Source: an uncultured Eubacteriales bacterium (GTDB lineage Bacteria > Bacillota > Clostridia > UBA1381 > UBA9506). Taken from it: a DNA stretch of 13,192 bases. Every line of letters begins with the position of its first letter. Position 1 is the first letter of the stretch. The stretch spans positions 1 to 13,192 of the forward strand of contig CABSKZ010000049.1 of assembly GCA_902478395.1 (NCBI GenBank), in the 5' to 3' direction. This document shows, one piece after another, positions 6,794 through 13,192 of the stretch. The position numbers and the translations under genes were made by a program. The notes under the pieces are model-generated. The model was not told the origin of the DNA and made no database searches. It saw nothing but the letters and a program-made list of their open reading frames with translations.

Positions 6794-8618
6794 AATACCC
6801 ACCTCCAAATCCTGGTATGATACCACAGCCGCCGCATTTTTCACGGCAGTTCGGCGTAATCTCCCCGCGCTTGGCCCGTTCGTTTTCGTTTATTAAAAAC
6901 TGCTTAGTGACCCCCACGTCGATATGATCCCACGGCAGGACTTCCTCATATTCCCGCTCGCGGAAATTGTAGAAGTCAGGATCAATGCCCGTTTGTTTAA
7001 AGGCTTCCATCCAGACGTCATAATTGAAAAATTCATGCCACCCGTCGAACTTTGCGCCGAGCTTCTGCGCCGCGAGCAGCACCTTTGACAAACGGCGGTC
7101 TCCGCGCGCAAAAACCCCCTCCATAACCGACAGCTTCGCATCGTGCCAGTTATACGAAATGTGCCGATCTTTTATTTCGCCCTTCAACATGGTTTGCTTC
7201 TCCATCAGCGTTTCCACATTGTTTTGCTTGACCCACTGAAACGGTGTAAATGGCTTCGGCACAAAGGAAGATGTGCTGACCGTGACCTTCAGGTTCCGGT
7301 TCCGTCCCTCCTTCGGCGTTTCGTAATACGCCTTGACCACTTTCTGCGCCAAATCTGCGATTCCCGCCACATCCTCCGGCGTTTCCGTGGGCAGCCCAAT
7401 CATAAAATACAGCTTCACACCGCCGTAGCCTCCGCCAAAGGCCATGGTCACTGCGTGAATCAAATCCTCTTCCTGAATTCCCTTATTAATCACATCTCTG
7501 AGCCGCTGCGTTCCGGCCTCCGGCGCAAAGGTCAAGCCGCTTTTCCGTACCTTTTGAACCTTCTGCATCAAATCCAGCGAAAAGCTGTCCAGCCGGAGAG
7601 ACGGCAGGCTCAGGCTGATTTTCTTTTCCTCGGTCAGTGCAAGCAGGCCCGCCGTCAGTTCTTCCAGCTGGGTGTAGTCGCTCGTGCTGAGGCTGGAAAG
7701 AGAAATTTCCTCATAGCCGGTATTCTGAATCAGCTTTTCCGCTAATTCTAAAAGCCGCCCGGTATCGCGTTCCCGCACCGGACGGTAAATGATACCGGCC
7801 TGGCAAAAACGGCACCCGCGGATACAGCCGCGAAACACCTCCAGCATAATCCTGTCGTGTACGATTTCCATAAACGGAACAATGATATTGTCCGGATAAT
7901 AGACATGATCCATATCTTTAATAATTCGCTTTTTTATTTTCTCCGGCGCATCCGGATGATTCGGGAGAAAGCTTTGGATTGTGCCGTCCTCATGATAGGC
8001 CACATCGTAAAACTGCGGCACATAGACCCCTTCCACCGCCAAAAGCTGTTCTAGAAAACACTTCCGCGGTGCGCCGCTTTTCTTCCACGACCGGTAAAGC
8101 TCCATGACCTCAAGCATGACCTCTTCCCCTTCTCCGAGCATAAAGAAGTCAATAAAATCCGCTATCGGTTCCGGATTGTAGGCACACGGGCCGCCGGCAC
8201 AAACAAACGGCATCCCCTCCGTACGTTCCGCGGAAAGTGCCGGAATCCCCGCCAAATCCAGCATATTTACGATATTGGTATAACTCATTTCATATTGCAG
8301 CGTAAATCCGGCAAAATCAAACTCCCGGACCGGAGTTTTGGTTTCCAATGAAAACAAGGGAATATCCTGCCCACGCATCTGCTCCTCCATGTCCACCCAC
8401 GGTGCAAAGACGCGTTCGCAAAAAATTCCCTCCTGTTCATTTAACAGATGGTATAAAATTTTCATGCCGAGATGGGACATCCCGACCTCATATACATCCG
8501 GAAAACAAAACGCAAACCGGATATCCACCCCGTTGACGTCCTTATGTACACTTCCCCACTCGCTGCCGATGTAGCGCGTCGGCTTCTGTACCTTTTTTAA
8601 AATACTGTCCAAATTCAT
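6786..8618 (-). CDS. TIGR03960 family B12-binding-type radical SAM protein
   Basis: This 610-residue protein is a radical SAM enzyme of the TIGR03960 family; its substrate is unknown. The [4Fe-4S] cluster motif CX3CX2C is present in FRGCIRGCRFCQAG (Cys265, Cys269, Cys272). The N-terminal about 200 residues (KPTRYIGSEWGSVHK, then PDVYEVGMSHLGMKILYH) form the Rossmann-like domain called B12-binding, but I see no DxHxxG cobalamin motif. The far C-terminus holds a second cysteine group, NCREKCGGCG (CX3CX2C spacing), plus a Cys in the last residues; the family usually ends in such a cluster. An ATG at 8630 would add four residues. The ATG at 8618 is preferred because GAGG stands 6 nt before it, whereas 8630 has no good site. 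It starts 14 nt after recO and overlaps the DUF2344 gene by 8 nt. In many Clostridia this pair precedes RNase G and ribosomal protein L21/L27 genes; here it does not. Confidence 0.92.
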   Translation of the reverse strand: MNLDSILKKVQKPTRYIGSEWGSVHKDVNGVDIRFAFCFPDVYEVGMSHLGMKILYHLLNEQEGIFCERVFAPWVDMEEQMRGQDIPLFSLETKTPVREFDFAGFTLQYEMSYTNIVNMLDLAGIPALSAERTEGMPFVCAGGPCAYNPEPIADFIDFFMLGEGEEVMLEVMELYRSWKKSGAPRKCFLEQLLAVEGVYVPQFYDVAYHEDGTIQSFLPNHPDAPEKIKKRIIKDMDHVYYPDNIIVPFMEIVHDRIMLEVFRGCIRGCRFCQAGIIYRPVRERDTGRLLELAEKLIQNTGYEEISLSSLSTSDYTQLEELTAGLLALTEEKKISLSLPSLRLDSFSLDLMQKVQKVRKSGLTFAPEAGTQRLRDVINKGIQEEDLIHAVTMAFGGGYGGVKLYFMIGLPTETPEDVAGIADLAQKVVKAYYETPKEGRNRNLKVTVSTSSFVPKPFTPFQWVKQNNVETLMEKQTMLKGEIKDRHISYNWHDAKLSVMEGVFARGDRRLSKVLLAAQKLGAKFDGWHEFFNYDVWMEAFKQTGIDPDFYNFREREYEEVLPWDHIDVGVTKQFLINENERAKRGEITPNCREKCGGCGIIPGFGGGYCG

Positions 8619-8632
8619 GTTGTTCCTCATTT

Positions 8633-9379
8633 CTATTTGCCTAAAATCATATTTAAATAAGTCAGGGAATAAAAGTCCCTGTCAATGTGTTCTCTCATAA
8701 AATGCTCAATGTGTGCTTCAAGTTCCTCCAATGCTGCATCAGAAAGCTGGAATGCAAACGCTTTTTTATCCTCGCTGTACACGATAAAGCGCAGCGCTAT
8801 CAGGCATGGTTCGCTGAGCGGATATACCTGCCGGGCGGTGTTTTGGCATTCCCCGCATAAAAGTCCGCCAGCCTGTGGGGAGATATAATCCACATGCTCC
8901 GTATCCCCGCAGGAAACACAGCACTCGAGCTGCGGCGCAAGTCCGCTGTAACAGAGCAGCTTCAGCTCGTACACATTTTTGACGAGCCGCAGGTTCCGGT
9001 CCGAGTTCGCCAACAGATAAAAGGTGTTAAGCAGCAGCGACAGCAAACGCGCATCCGCAATGGTTTCTTTCACCGTATATGCGGTGAGGTCCGCGATGTA
9101 TGTAGCGAACGCAATGCGTTCGATATTGGTCGACAGGTTATAAAAGCTTTCCAAAAGCTCGCACGACCTGACGCGGTAAATGTCTTTTCCCTTCAGCAAA
9201 ATGAACTCGCTGTAAGAAAAGAGTGCCGTTCCCGCTGAAAATTTGTTTTTATAGCTCTTTACCCCCTTGGCGGATGCCTGCACCACACCAAGCTCACTTG
9301 TAAAAACGGTGAGGATAACATCGTTATCCCCCACCGCCGTCCGCTTCAACACGACTCCATTCACTTTTATCAACGCCAT
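8633..9379 (-). CDS. recO: DNA repair protein RecO
   Basis: RecO works in the RecFOR pathway: it binds single-stranded DNA and SSB, anneals strands and helps load RecA. The 248-residue protein has the N-terminal OB-fold (about 1-80; MALIKVNGVVLKRTAVGDND then VFTSELG) and a helical C-terminal domain. A zinc-finger-like C4 group is present, Cys154-x2-Cys157 and Cys175-x2-Cys178 (LECCVSCG, LLCGEC), as in other Gram-positive RecO proteins. The ATG at 9379 starts the OB-fold directly and lies 10 nt after the yqzL-like stop, with GGTGG nearby as ribosome site. A longer frame from 9451 would add 24 residues that overlap yqzL and match no family sequence. The context era-yqzL-recO is the same as in Bacillus, which supports the call. 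Confidence 0.95.
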   Translation of the reverse strand: MALIKVNGVVLKRTAVGDNDVILTVFTSELGVVQASAKGVKSYKNKFSAGTALFSYSEFILLKGKDIYRVRSCELLESFYNLSTNIERIAFATYIADLTAYTVKETIADARLLSLLLNTFYLLANSDRNLRLVKNVYELKLLCYSGLAPQLECCVSCGDTEHVDYISPQAGGLLCGECQNTARQVYPLSEPCLIALRFIVYSEDKKAFAFQLSDAALEELEAHIEHFMREHIDRDFYSLTYLNMILGK

Positions 9380-9389
9380 ATGCCCACCA

Positions 9390-9503
9390 CTACTTCTGTT
9401 CCTCTGCTGCCTGCGTTCCCACAAGCTCTTTATACAATAAATATTCTTCAATACTGCCGGTTTTCATAAACAGTTCCCACGCCACATTTTCATACATACC
9501 CAT
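9390..9503 (-). CDS. yqzL: YqzL-like microprotein
   Basis: This 37-codon gene encodes MGMYENVAWELFMKTG, then SIEEYLLYKELVGTQ and an acidic tail ending in EEQK. The core W-x2-F-x2-TG-x-I-x2-YL-x-YKE is the pattern of the YqzL-like family, small proteins coded between era and recO in Bacilli and Clostridia; no function is established. AAGGTGG stands just before the first ATG (1 nt) and 7 nt before a second ATG at 9497, so the product may begin at the third residue (35 residues). The stop (TAG) is 10 nt before recO, so the two are cotranscribed. Upstream, 120 nt of A+T-rich DNA separate it from the tandem stops of era (TAA TGA). I see no promoter there that I can defend, only a weak TTTGAA/TTCAAA inverted repeat with a 17-nt loop. 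Confidence 0.82.
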   Translation of the reverse strand: MGMYENVAWELFMKTGSIEEYLLYKELVGTQAAEEQK

Positions 9504-9623
9504 TCCACCTTCACAAATTATTTTGATTCAGCTGCAAATTTACTTTTACCCCTGTTATTATTTTTGCATGTTTCGGAATGGAATATACTTTGAATATTTT
9601 TATTTTACACTTTCAAATTTTCA

Positions 9624-10517
9624 TTACTCGTTCATATCATAACCAAAGTTTTTTATCATTGTGCTGCGGTTGCGCCAGTCGTCCTTTACTTTAACCCAAA
9701 GCTCCAAAAACACCTTTTTATCCAACATTTTCTCCATGTCCTCGCGGGCGAGCTGGCCGACTTTTTTCAGCATTTCACCGTTTTTGCCAATGATGATTCC
9801 CTTGTGGCTGGATTTCTCACAATAGATGGTCGCCTGAATCTCCACGACATTTTCTTTCTCTTTCATTTTATAAATTTCAATCGCGATGCCGTGCGGAACT
9901 TCTTTATCCAGATTGCGGAGCAGCTTTTCCCGGATGATTTCCGCCGCCAGCTGGCGTTCCGGCTGGTCTGTCACCATATCGTCCGGATAAAACATCGGCC
10001 CTTCCGGAATAAACTTCAACAGCTCCTTTTTAATTTCTTCCACACCATCGTTACGTTTTGCACTGATAGGAATCACCGCTTCGAACGGAAATTCCTCCAT
10101 ATATTTCGCAATAATCGAAAGCAGCAGTTCCCGCTTAATTTTGTCAATTTTATTGATAACGAGAATCACCGGACTGCCACATTTTTTCAGGTCGTCAATG
10201 ATATTCTTCTCTGTCATGCCCACGTTGTCAATCGGCTCCACCAGAAACAAAACCGCGTCCACATCCCGCATTGCTTCACTTGCCGATTTTACCATAAACT
10301 CGCCCAACTTAGTCATAGGGGCGTGGATACCCGGCGTGTCTGTAAACACAATTTGCAGATTTTCCTCATTTAATATGCCAAGTATATTGTTCCGCGTCGT
10401 CTGCGGTTTACTGGAGATAATCGCTATCTTTTCGCCCACCAGCCTGTTTAAGAGGGTAGATTTCCCCACGTTTGGTCTGCCAATTATACTGACAAAACCC
10501 GATTTAAAAATTCCCAA
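9624..10517 (-). CDS. era: GTPase Era
   Basis: Era is an essential GTPase that binds the 3' end of 16S rRNA and acts in 30S subunit assembly, in the cytoplasm or at the membrane surface. With the TTG start at 10517 it is 297 residues, the family norm. G motifs: G1 GRPNVGKS (13-20), G3 DTPG (60-63), G4 NKID (122-125), G5 SAK (152-154). The C-terminal KH domain has GIIIGKNG (240-247) followed by REDMEKMLDKKVFLELWVKV. The TTG was chosen because Era proteins begin a few residues before FKSGFVSIIGRPNVGKS and because GAGGGTG lies 5 nt upstream. An upstream start at 10619 would add 34 residues overlapping the glycosyltransferase gene and has no family counterpart. Only 2 nt separate it from the stop of the upstream gene, so translation is likely coupled. 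It ends in tandem stops, TAA TGA. Confidence 0.96.
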   Translation of the reverse strand: MGIFKSGFVSIIGRPNVGKSTLLNRLVGEKIAIISSKPQTTRNNILGILNEENLQIVFTDTPGIHAPMTKLGEFMVKSASEAMRDVDAVLFLVEPIDNVGMTEKNIIDDLKKCGSPVILVINKIDKIKRELLLSIIAKYMEEFPFEAVIPISAKRNDGVEEIKKELLKFIPEGPMFYPDDMVTDQPERQLAAEIIREKLLRNLDKEVPHGIAIEIYKMKEKENVVEIQATIYCEKSSHKGIIIGKNGEMLKKVGQLAREDMEKMLDKKVFLELWVKVKDDWRNRSTMIKNFGYDMNE

Positions 10518-10519
10518 CC

Positions 10520-11248
10520 TTACACCCTCTTCCCTTTCAATAATACAGTCAGTCCAAACTTCGGCAAATCCATCATGCGGCCAATTCTGGACGGCTGTTT
10601 CAGCAGTCGGTACAGCCACTCCAGCCCAAGCTTCTGAAAGCTCTCCGGCGCGCGCTCCGCCACCCCGGCAAAGACGTCAAGACTTCCGCCGATGCCCATA
10701 CAGACCTTCGCGGCAAGTTCATTTTTATATTGATAAATCCAATTTTCCTGTTTCTGTGCACCGAGACACACAAACAGAACATCCGGTTTCTTTTCCTGGA
10801 TATCAGCCAATATCAGTTTTTCTTTTTCCGCATCAAAATATCCGTCCGAACAGCCGATTATGCGTAAACCGGGATATTTTTTTTGCAGATTTTCCTTTGC
10901 CTGTTCTGCAACACCTGGCTTGCCCCCGAAAAAATAGAAGCTGATGCTGCCATCTGTTGCCTTTTCAATCAGCTTCGTCGCAAGATCGAAGCCTCCCACG
11001 CGTTCCGCAAGCGGATCTTTCACGATTCTGGAGGCATAAACCACACCGATGCCGTCCGGCGTAATCAAATCGGCAGTATTGAGTACATCCCGGAACGCCT
11101 GATTCCGGTACGCCTGCATGATAATCTCGGAATTTGGCGTATAGACGGCATGTGCCTTATCTTCTTTCAGAAACTCCAAAATTCGATTCAGCGCCTGCTC
11201 CATGTCAACCTTGTCGACCTGCACGCCCAAAATATCAACCTTATTCAA
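10520..11248 (-). CDS. WecG/TagA/CpsF family glycosyltransferase (GT26)
   Basis: This family transfers a sugar, typically N-acetylmannosamine, to undecaprenyl-diphosphate-linked GlcNAc, making the linkage unit of wall teichoic acid or a related envelope polymer at the cytoplasmic membrane face. The 242-residue protein has TPNSE with Thr37 and TPDGIGVV with Asp65; these positions match the active-site Thr and Asp reported for the Thermoanaerobacter TagA. ERVGGFDL (82-89) and VCLGAQKQENW (160-170) are the other family blocks. The C-terminal tail WLYRLLKQPSRIGRMM (211-226), basic and amphipathic, is the segment used for membrane attachment. The start is a TTG at 11248 with AGGAGTG about 6 nt before it. 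It follows the membrane protein gene by 18 nt and precedes era by 2 nt. The exact donor sugar and polymer cannot be read from sequence, so I give no symbol. Confidence 0.92.
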   Translation of the reverse strand: MNKVDILGVQVDKVDMEQALNRILEFLKEDKAHAVYTPNSEIIMQAYRNQAFRDVLNTADLITPDGIGVVYASRIVKDPLAERVGGFDLATKLIEKATDGSISFYFFGGKPGVAEQAKENLQKKYPGLRIIGCSDGYFDAEKEKLILADIQEKKPDVLFVCLGAQKQENWIYQYKNELAAKVCMGIGGSLDVFAGVAERAPESFQKLGLEWLYRLLKQPSRIGRMMDLPKFGLTVLLKGKRV

Positions 11249-11266
11249 GTTCTACACTCCTATATG

Positions 11267-12742
11267 TTATTCTAATTCCGTTACCCTTCCATACTTGTCC
11301 ATATACAGCACCTGTGCATTTTCCGCGTCGTAGTCCGCTCCCTCCAGCACCGGAGTGACAAGTTTGATGCCAATATTACGGCTCTGTGCGCGAACCGCTC
11401 CCGTAAGGGACCAATCGGCCCCGAACACACTTTTTACATGGTCCTTATAATAGCTAACCTGCTGCGTTGACGGTTCCTGCTGCAGAATGACCACGGCCTT
11501 TTTTTCTCCCGCCAGCACCTCCTCATCAAGCGCTGAAACCACCGTCTGCACCAACTGAACATCCTGCTGGCTCACCCGCCTGTAGGTACTATATTCATTG
11601 AAATTCGCGGCGATAAATACCAGTGCCAGCACACCTATTACCACACTTTTGACCATCCGGTTCCGGAAGACAAACGCAAAAACAGGCTCCAGCATTAACG
11701 CCAGCCCAACCAGTGAGACAAACACCGAACGGTAGGTCAACCAAACATCGCTGACTAACAAATTCGGGGCGAGCGGAGCAAAAAACAGTACCAGCCCGCC
11801 AAGAAACATCCACCTATTTGTCTTTTTTGAATCATGATAATAAGAATAGGCTCCAAGTAAAATTGCCACAGTTAGCATAAGCAGCAGGCAGACATAGCTG
11901 AATACGCCGCCGTTCAGCAACAGCTTGAACCCTTCCGCACAGCCCTTCCCGACTACGTTAAATGTCCCTGCCGTCAGGATATAAAACAGTTGTCCCAGAA
12001 AGTCCGCTATTCTGCCGGGCAGTCCGCTTAGCGAAAAACCGCTCGCACGGCTGCCCATTGCACCGATTCCCGCCGCCAGCTTATAATATATGGCCATAAG
12101 GGCAAGGCTGAACACCGGCACGCTAACCGCCAGATACTTCCGGTTGAGCCGTTTCCTGTTTAGATACAGGATGTAGGCCGTCGCAACAAATCCAAAAACC
12201 AATACAGGCTCATAAAAGCAAAATGAAGCAAGATTTAATATACCGTAAAGTATCAGTAAAACAAGCTTATCCCGCTTACAATACTCCGTCAGACAGTAAA
12301 GGCTTAATGAAACCAGAAACATACCCACGACAATCCTGGTAGATGCGGAAACCCAATAGGTCGCCTCCGACCCCAGCGGAAACAGCAGGTAAATCAAATA
12401 AAACATCGGGCTGAGGCGGATTCCACAGTTGTCCAGTACCTTGCCAAATAAAAAGCCGCTTAGTGCATGCAGAACCGTAATGACGGCAAGTGCAAAGCTC
12501 ATCCCATTCCAAAACTGCCCCCACAAAAGCGGATCCAAAACAGTAGCCAGCGGCCTTGACGAAATGGTCCCAATCGTGCAGTATACATATCCAAGGTCAT
12601 GGTACAACGGGTAGCCGCCATACTGAATAAAATCATCCAAAAGTGGATAATACGTAAATCCGTAAAGCAAATATTTCAGGCATACTGCCGCAAAAAGCAA
12701 GCCCACCAGCATTTTCCGGTTCCGGAGCCTCTCTGCAATCAT
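11267..12742 (-). CDS. multi-pass membrane protein, probable GT-C-type glycosyltransferase
   Basis: I do not recognise a named family for this 491-residue protein. It has about 11 hydrophobic segments (roughly 11-30, 82-105, 112-128, 134-151, 157-175, 177-194, 202-219, 278-298, 311-330, 336-357, 364-380) and a soluble C-terminal part from about 385 to the end. After the first membrane segment comes YYPLLDDFIQYGGYP, with Asp36-Asp37 in the first loop. An acidic pair here is a hallmark of GT-C glycosyltransferases, which take lipid-phosphate sugars and act outside the membrane. SSRPLATV (61-68) in the same loop also resembles the glucosyltransferase branch. The next gene codes for a TagA-like transferase, so a role in decorating an envelope glycan is reasonable but inferred. 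The ATG at 12742 begins with a basic stretch (MIAERLRNRK) before the first membrane helix; the ribosome site is weak (GGCGGGG). It is the first gene after the promoter at 12779-12807. Confidence 0.78.
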   Translation of the reverse strand: MIAERLRNRKMLVGLLFAAVCLKYLLYGFTYYPLLDDFIQYGGYPLYHDLGYVYCTIGTISSRPLATVLDPLLWGQFWNGMSFALAVITVLHALSGFLFGKVLDNCGIRLSPMFYLIYLLFPLGSEATYWVSASTRIVVGMFLVSLSLYCLTEYCKRDKLVLLILYGILNLASFCFYEPVLVFGFVATAYILYLNRKRLNRKYLAVSVPVFSLALMAIYYKLAAGIGAMGSRASGFSLSGLPGRIADFLGQLFYILTAGTFNVVGKGCAEGFKLLLNGGVFSYVCLLLMLTVAILLGAYSYYHDSKKTNRWMFLGGLVLFFAPLAPNLLVSDVWLTYRSVFVSLVGLALMLEPVFAFVFRNRMVKSVVIGVLALVFIAANFNEYSTYRRVSQQDVQLVQTVVSALDEEVLAGEKKAVVILQQEPSTQQVSYYKDHVKSVFGADWSLTGAVRAQSRNIGIKLVTPVLEGADYDAENAQVLYMDKYGRVTELE

Positions 12743-12778
12743 GTCCCCGCCATCCTGTCATAGAATTTCTTACCTAAT

Positions 12779-12807
12779 ATTATACTATACCGGACGTAGG
12801 TTGTCCA
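12779..12807 (-). promoter_or_regulatory. sigma-A-type promoter for the glycosyltransferase-era-recO block
   Basis: On the minus strand TGGACA (12807-12802, 5 of 6 consensus) and TATAAT (12784-12779, perfect) are separated by exactly 17 nt. The predicted start near 12772 gives a 30-nt leader to the ATG at 12742. Because gaps downstream are mostly small, it may serve the genes through the DUF2344 protein; the 120-nt gap after era could hide a second promoter. Confidence 0.72.
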
Positions 12808-12839
12808 TAAATTTATTCATGTTATTTTGGATTTTCCTC

Positions 12840-12868
12840 TTGTATAAATAGGTGAATTCATGTATAAT
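12840..12868 (+). promoter_or_regulatory. promoter of the right-edge membrane protein gene
   Basis: TTGTAT (12840-12845, 3 of 6 consensus) and a perfect TATAAT (12863-12868) are 17 nt apart. The transcript should begin near 12875, leaving a leader of about 65 nt. The leader holds a weak GCCGG/CCGGC pairing with a 20-nt loop (12895-12924). The promoter is divergent from that at 12779-12807, the two -35 boxes being 32 bp apart. Confidence 0.55.
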
Positions 12869-12940
12869 AAAGATTAGATTATATCCAAACTACGGCCGGA
12901 AGCATGGTTGGTTGGCATCCCGGCAGAAACGGAGAGAAAA

Positions 12941-13192
12941 ATGAACGGTTCCAATTCCACCATTCAGTTTGCAGATCCGGAAGATATTAAAAAGAATAAA
13001 GTCATGGCTATTTTGGCCTATCTTCTGTTTTTCCTGCCACTGCTCGTTTGTCCTGATTCCAAATTTGCCCGGTTTCATGCAAACCAGGGATTAATCATTT
13101 TAATTGCAATGTTCGCCGTTTCGCTCGTTACCCGCCTGCTTGGCATCATCCCGATTTTGGGGCTGGTTTTTAGTCTGATCGGCATACTGGCC
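12941..13192 (+). CDS. small membrane protein of DUF4870/Tic20-like type, 3' end cut by the window
   Basis: The frame is open from ATG 12941 to the right edge (84 codons), with GGAGAG 4 nt before the ATG. A polar N-terminus of about 20 residues (MNGSNSTIQFADPEDIKKNK) leads to a hydrophobic segment (about 21-37, VMAILAYLLFFLPLLV), then SKFARFHANQG (40-50), then hydrophobic residues to the edge. The pattern of an AxLAYLLFFLP helix followed by a FARFHxNQG loop is typical of the small three- or four-helix DUF4870/Tic20-like membrane proteins common in Firmicutes. Their function is not known. Some relatives begin with a zinc ribbon; this one has none. It is the only gene on the plus strand and is read divergently from the rest. 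Confidence 0.8.
   Translation, partial: MNGSNSTIQFADPEDIKKNKVMAILAYLLFFLPLLVCPDSKFARFHANQGLIILIAMFAVSLVTRLLGIIPILGLVFSLIGILA

Noticed and set aside
6794..6844. 17-residue N-terminal extension of the DUF2344 protein
   Set aside because: The GTG at 6793 has a strong, well-spaced ribosome site and matches the family start.
7143..7745. 200-codon plus-strand open frame opposite the radical SAM gene
   Set aside because: It is an antisense shadow with His/Arg/Leu-rich content and no start signal.
9380..9451. 24-residue N-terminal extension of RecO
   Set aside because: These bases code for the YqzL-like protein in another frame; RecO proteins begin at the OB-fold.
10518..10619. 34-residue N-terminal extension of Era
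   Set aside because: It overlaps the glycosyltransferase gene, while the TTG at 10517 gives the standard family length and has a ribosome site.
10141..10944. 267-codon plus-strand open frame opposite era and the TagA-like gene
   Set aside because: It spans the junction of two well-supported genes on the other strand and its product shows no family pattern.
12895..12924. GCCGG/CCGGC hairpin or riboswitch in the leader of the right-edge gene
   Set aside because: A 5-bp stem with a 20-nt loop is too weak, and the leader is too short for a known riboswitch class.
12890..13078. 62-codon minus-strand open frame at the right edge
   Set aside because: It lies opposite the leader and start of a membrane protein gene with a good ribosome site and family motif.

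Overview
The window looks like a chromosomal housekeeping segment from a Gram-positive anaerobe of the class Clostridia, probably the Oscillospirales/Ruminococcaceae side. This placement is inferred from gene content and style: a type III glutamine synthetase, the paired TIGR03960 radical SAM/DUF2344 genes, a YqzL microprotein between era and recO, AGGAGG-type ribosome sites, TTG and GTG starts, and roughly balanced base composition. No rRNA, tRNA, CRISPR array, insertion sequence or phage gene was seen. No stretch longer than about 200 bases lacks a gene.

Almost everything is on the minus strand, so transcription runs from right to left. The right-hand block starts at a good sigma-A-type promoter (12779-12807). 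It reads a multi-pass membrane protein of GT-C glycosyltransferase type, a WecG/TagA/CpsF glycosyltransferase, era, a 37-codon yqzL-like gene, recO, a TIGR03960 radical SAM protein and its DUF2344 partner. Gaps are mostly 2-18 nt or short overlaps, with about 120 nt between era and yqzL. The block joins cell-envelope glycan synthesis, ribosome assembly (Era), recombination repair (RecO) and a radical SAM pair of unknown substrate.

A second minus-strand block starts at a promoter at 6035-6063, preceded by phased A-tracts. It reads type III glutamine synthetase (glnN), a Na+/phosphate cotransporter with a PhoU-like tail, an amidohydrolase of unknown substrate, and rsmB (16S rRNA m5C methyltransferase), which runs off the left edge. 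A perfect 7-bp dyad lies at the predicted glnN transcription start. Strong hairpins lie between glnN and the transporter and just before the rsmB ribosome site.

At the right edge one plus-strand gene, a small membrane protein of the DUF4870/Tic20-like kind, is read divergently from its own promoter (12840-12868) and is cut by the window end.

I found no convincing new multi-gene system. The items most worth a second look are the glnN leader (dyad, possible 9-codon leader ORF), the envelope glycosyltransferase pair joined to era/recO, and the two inter-gene hairpins.
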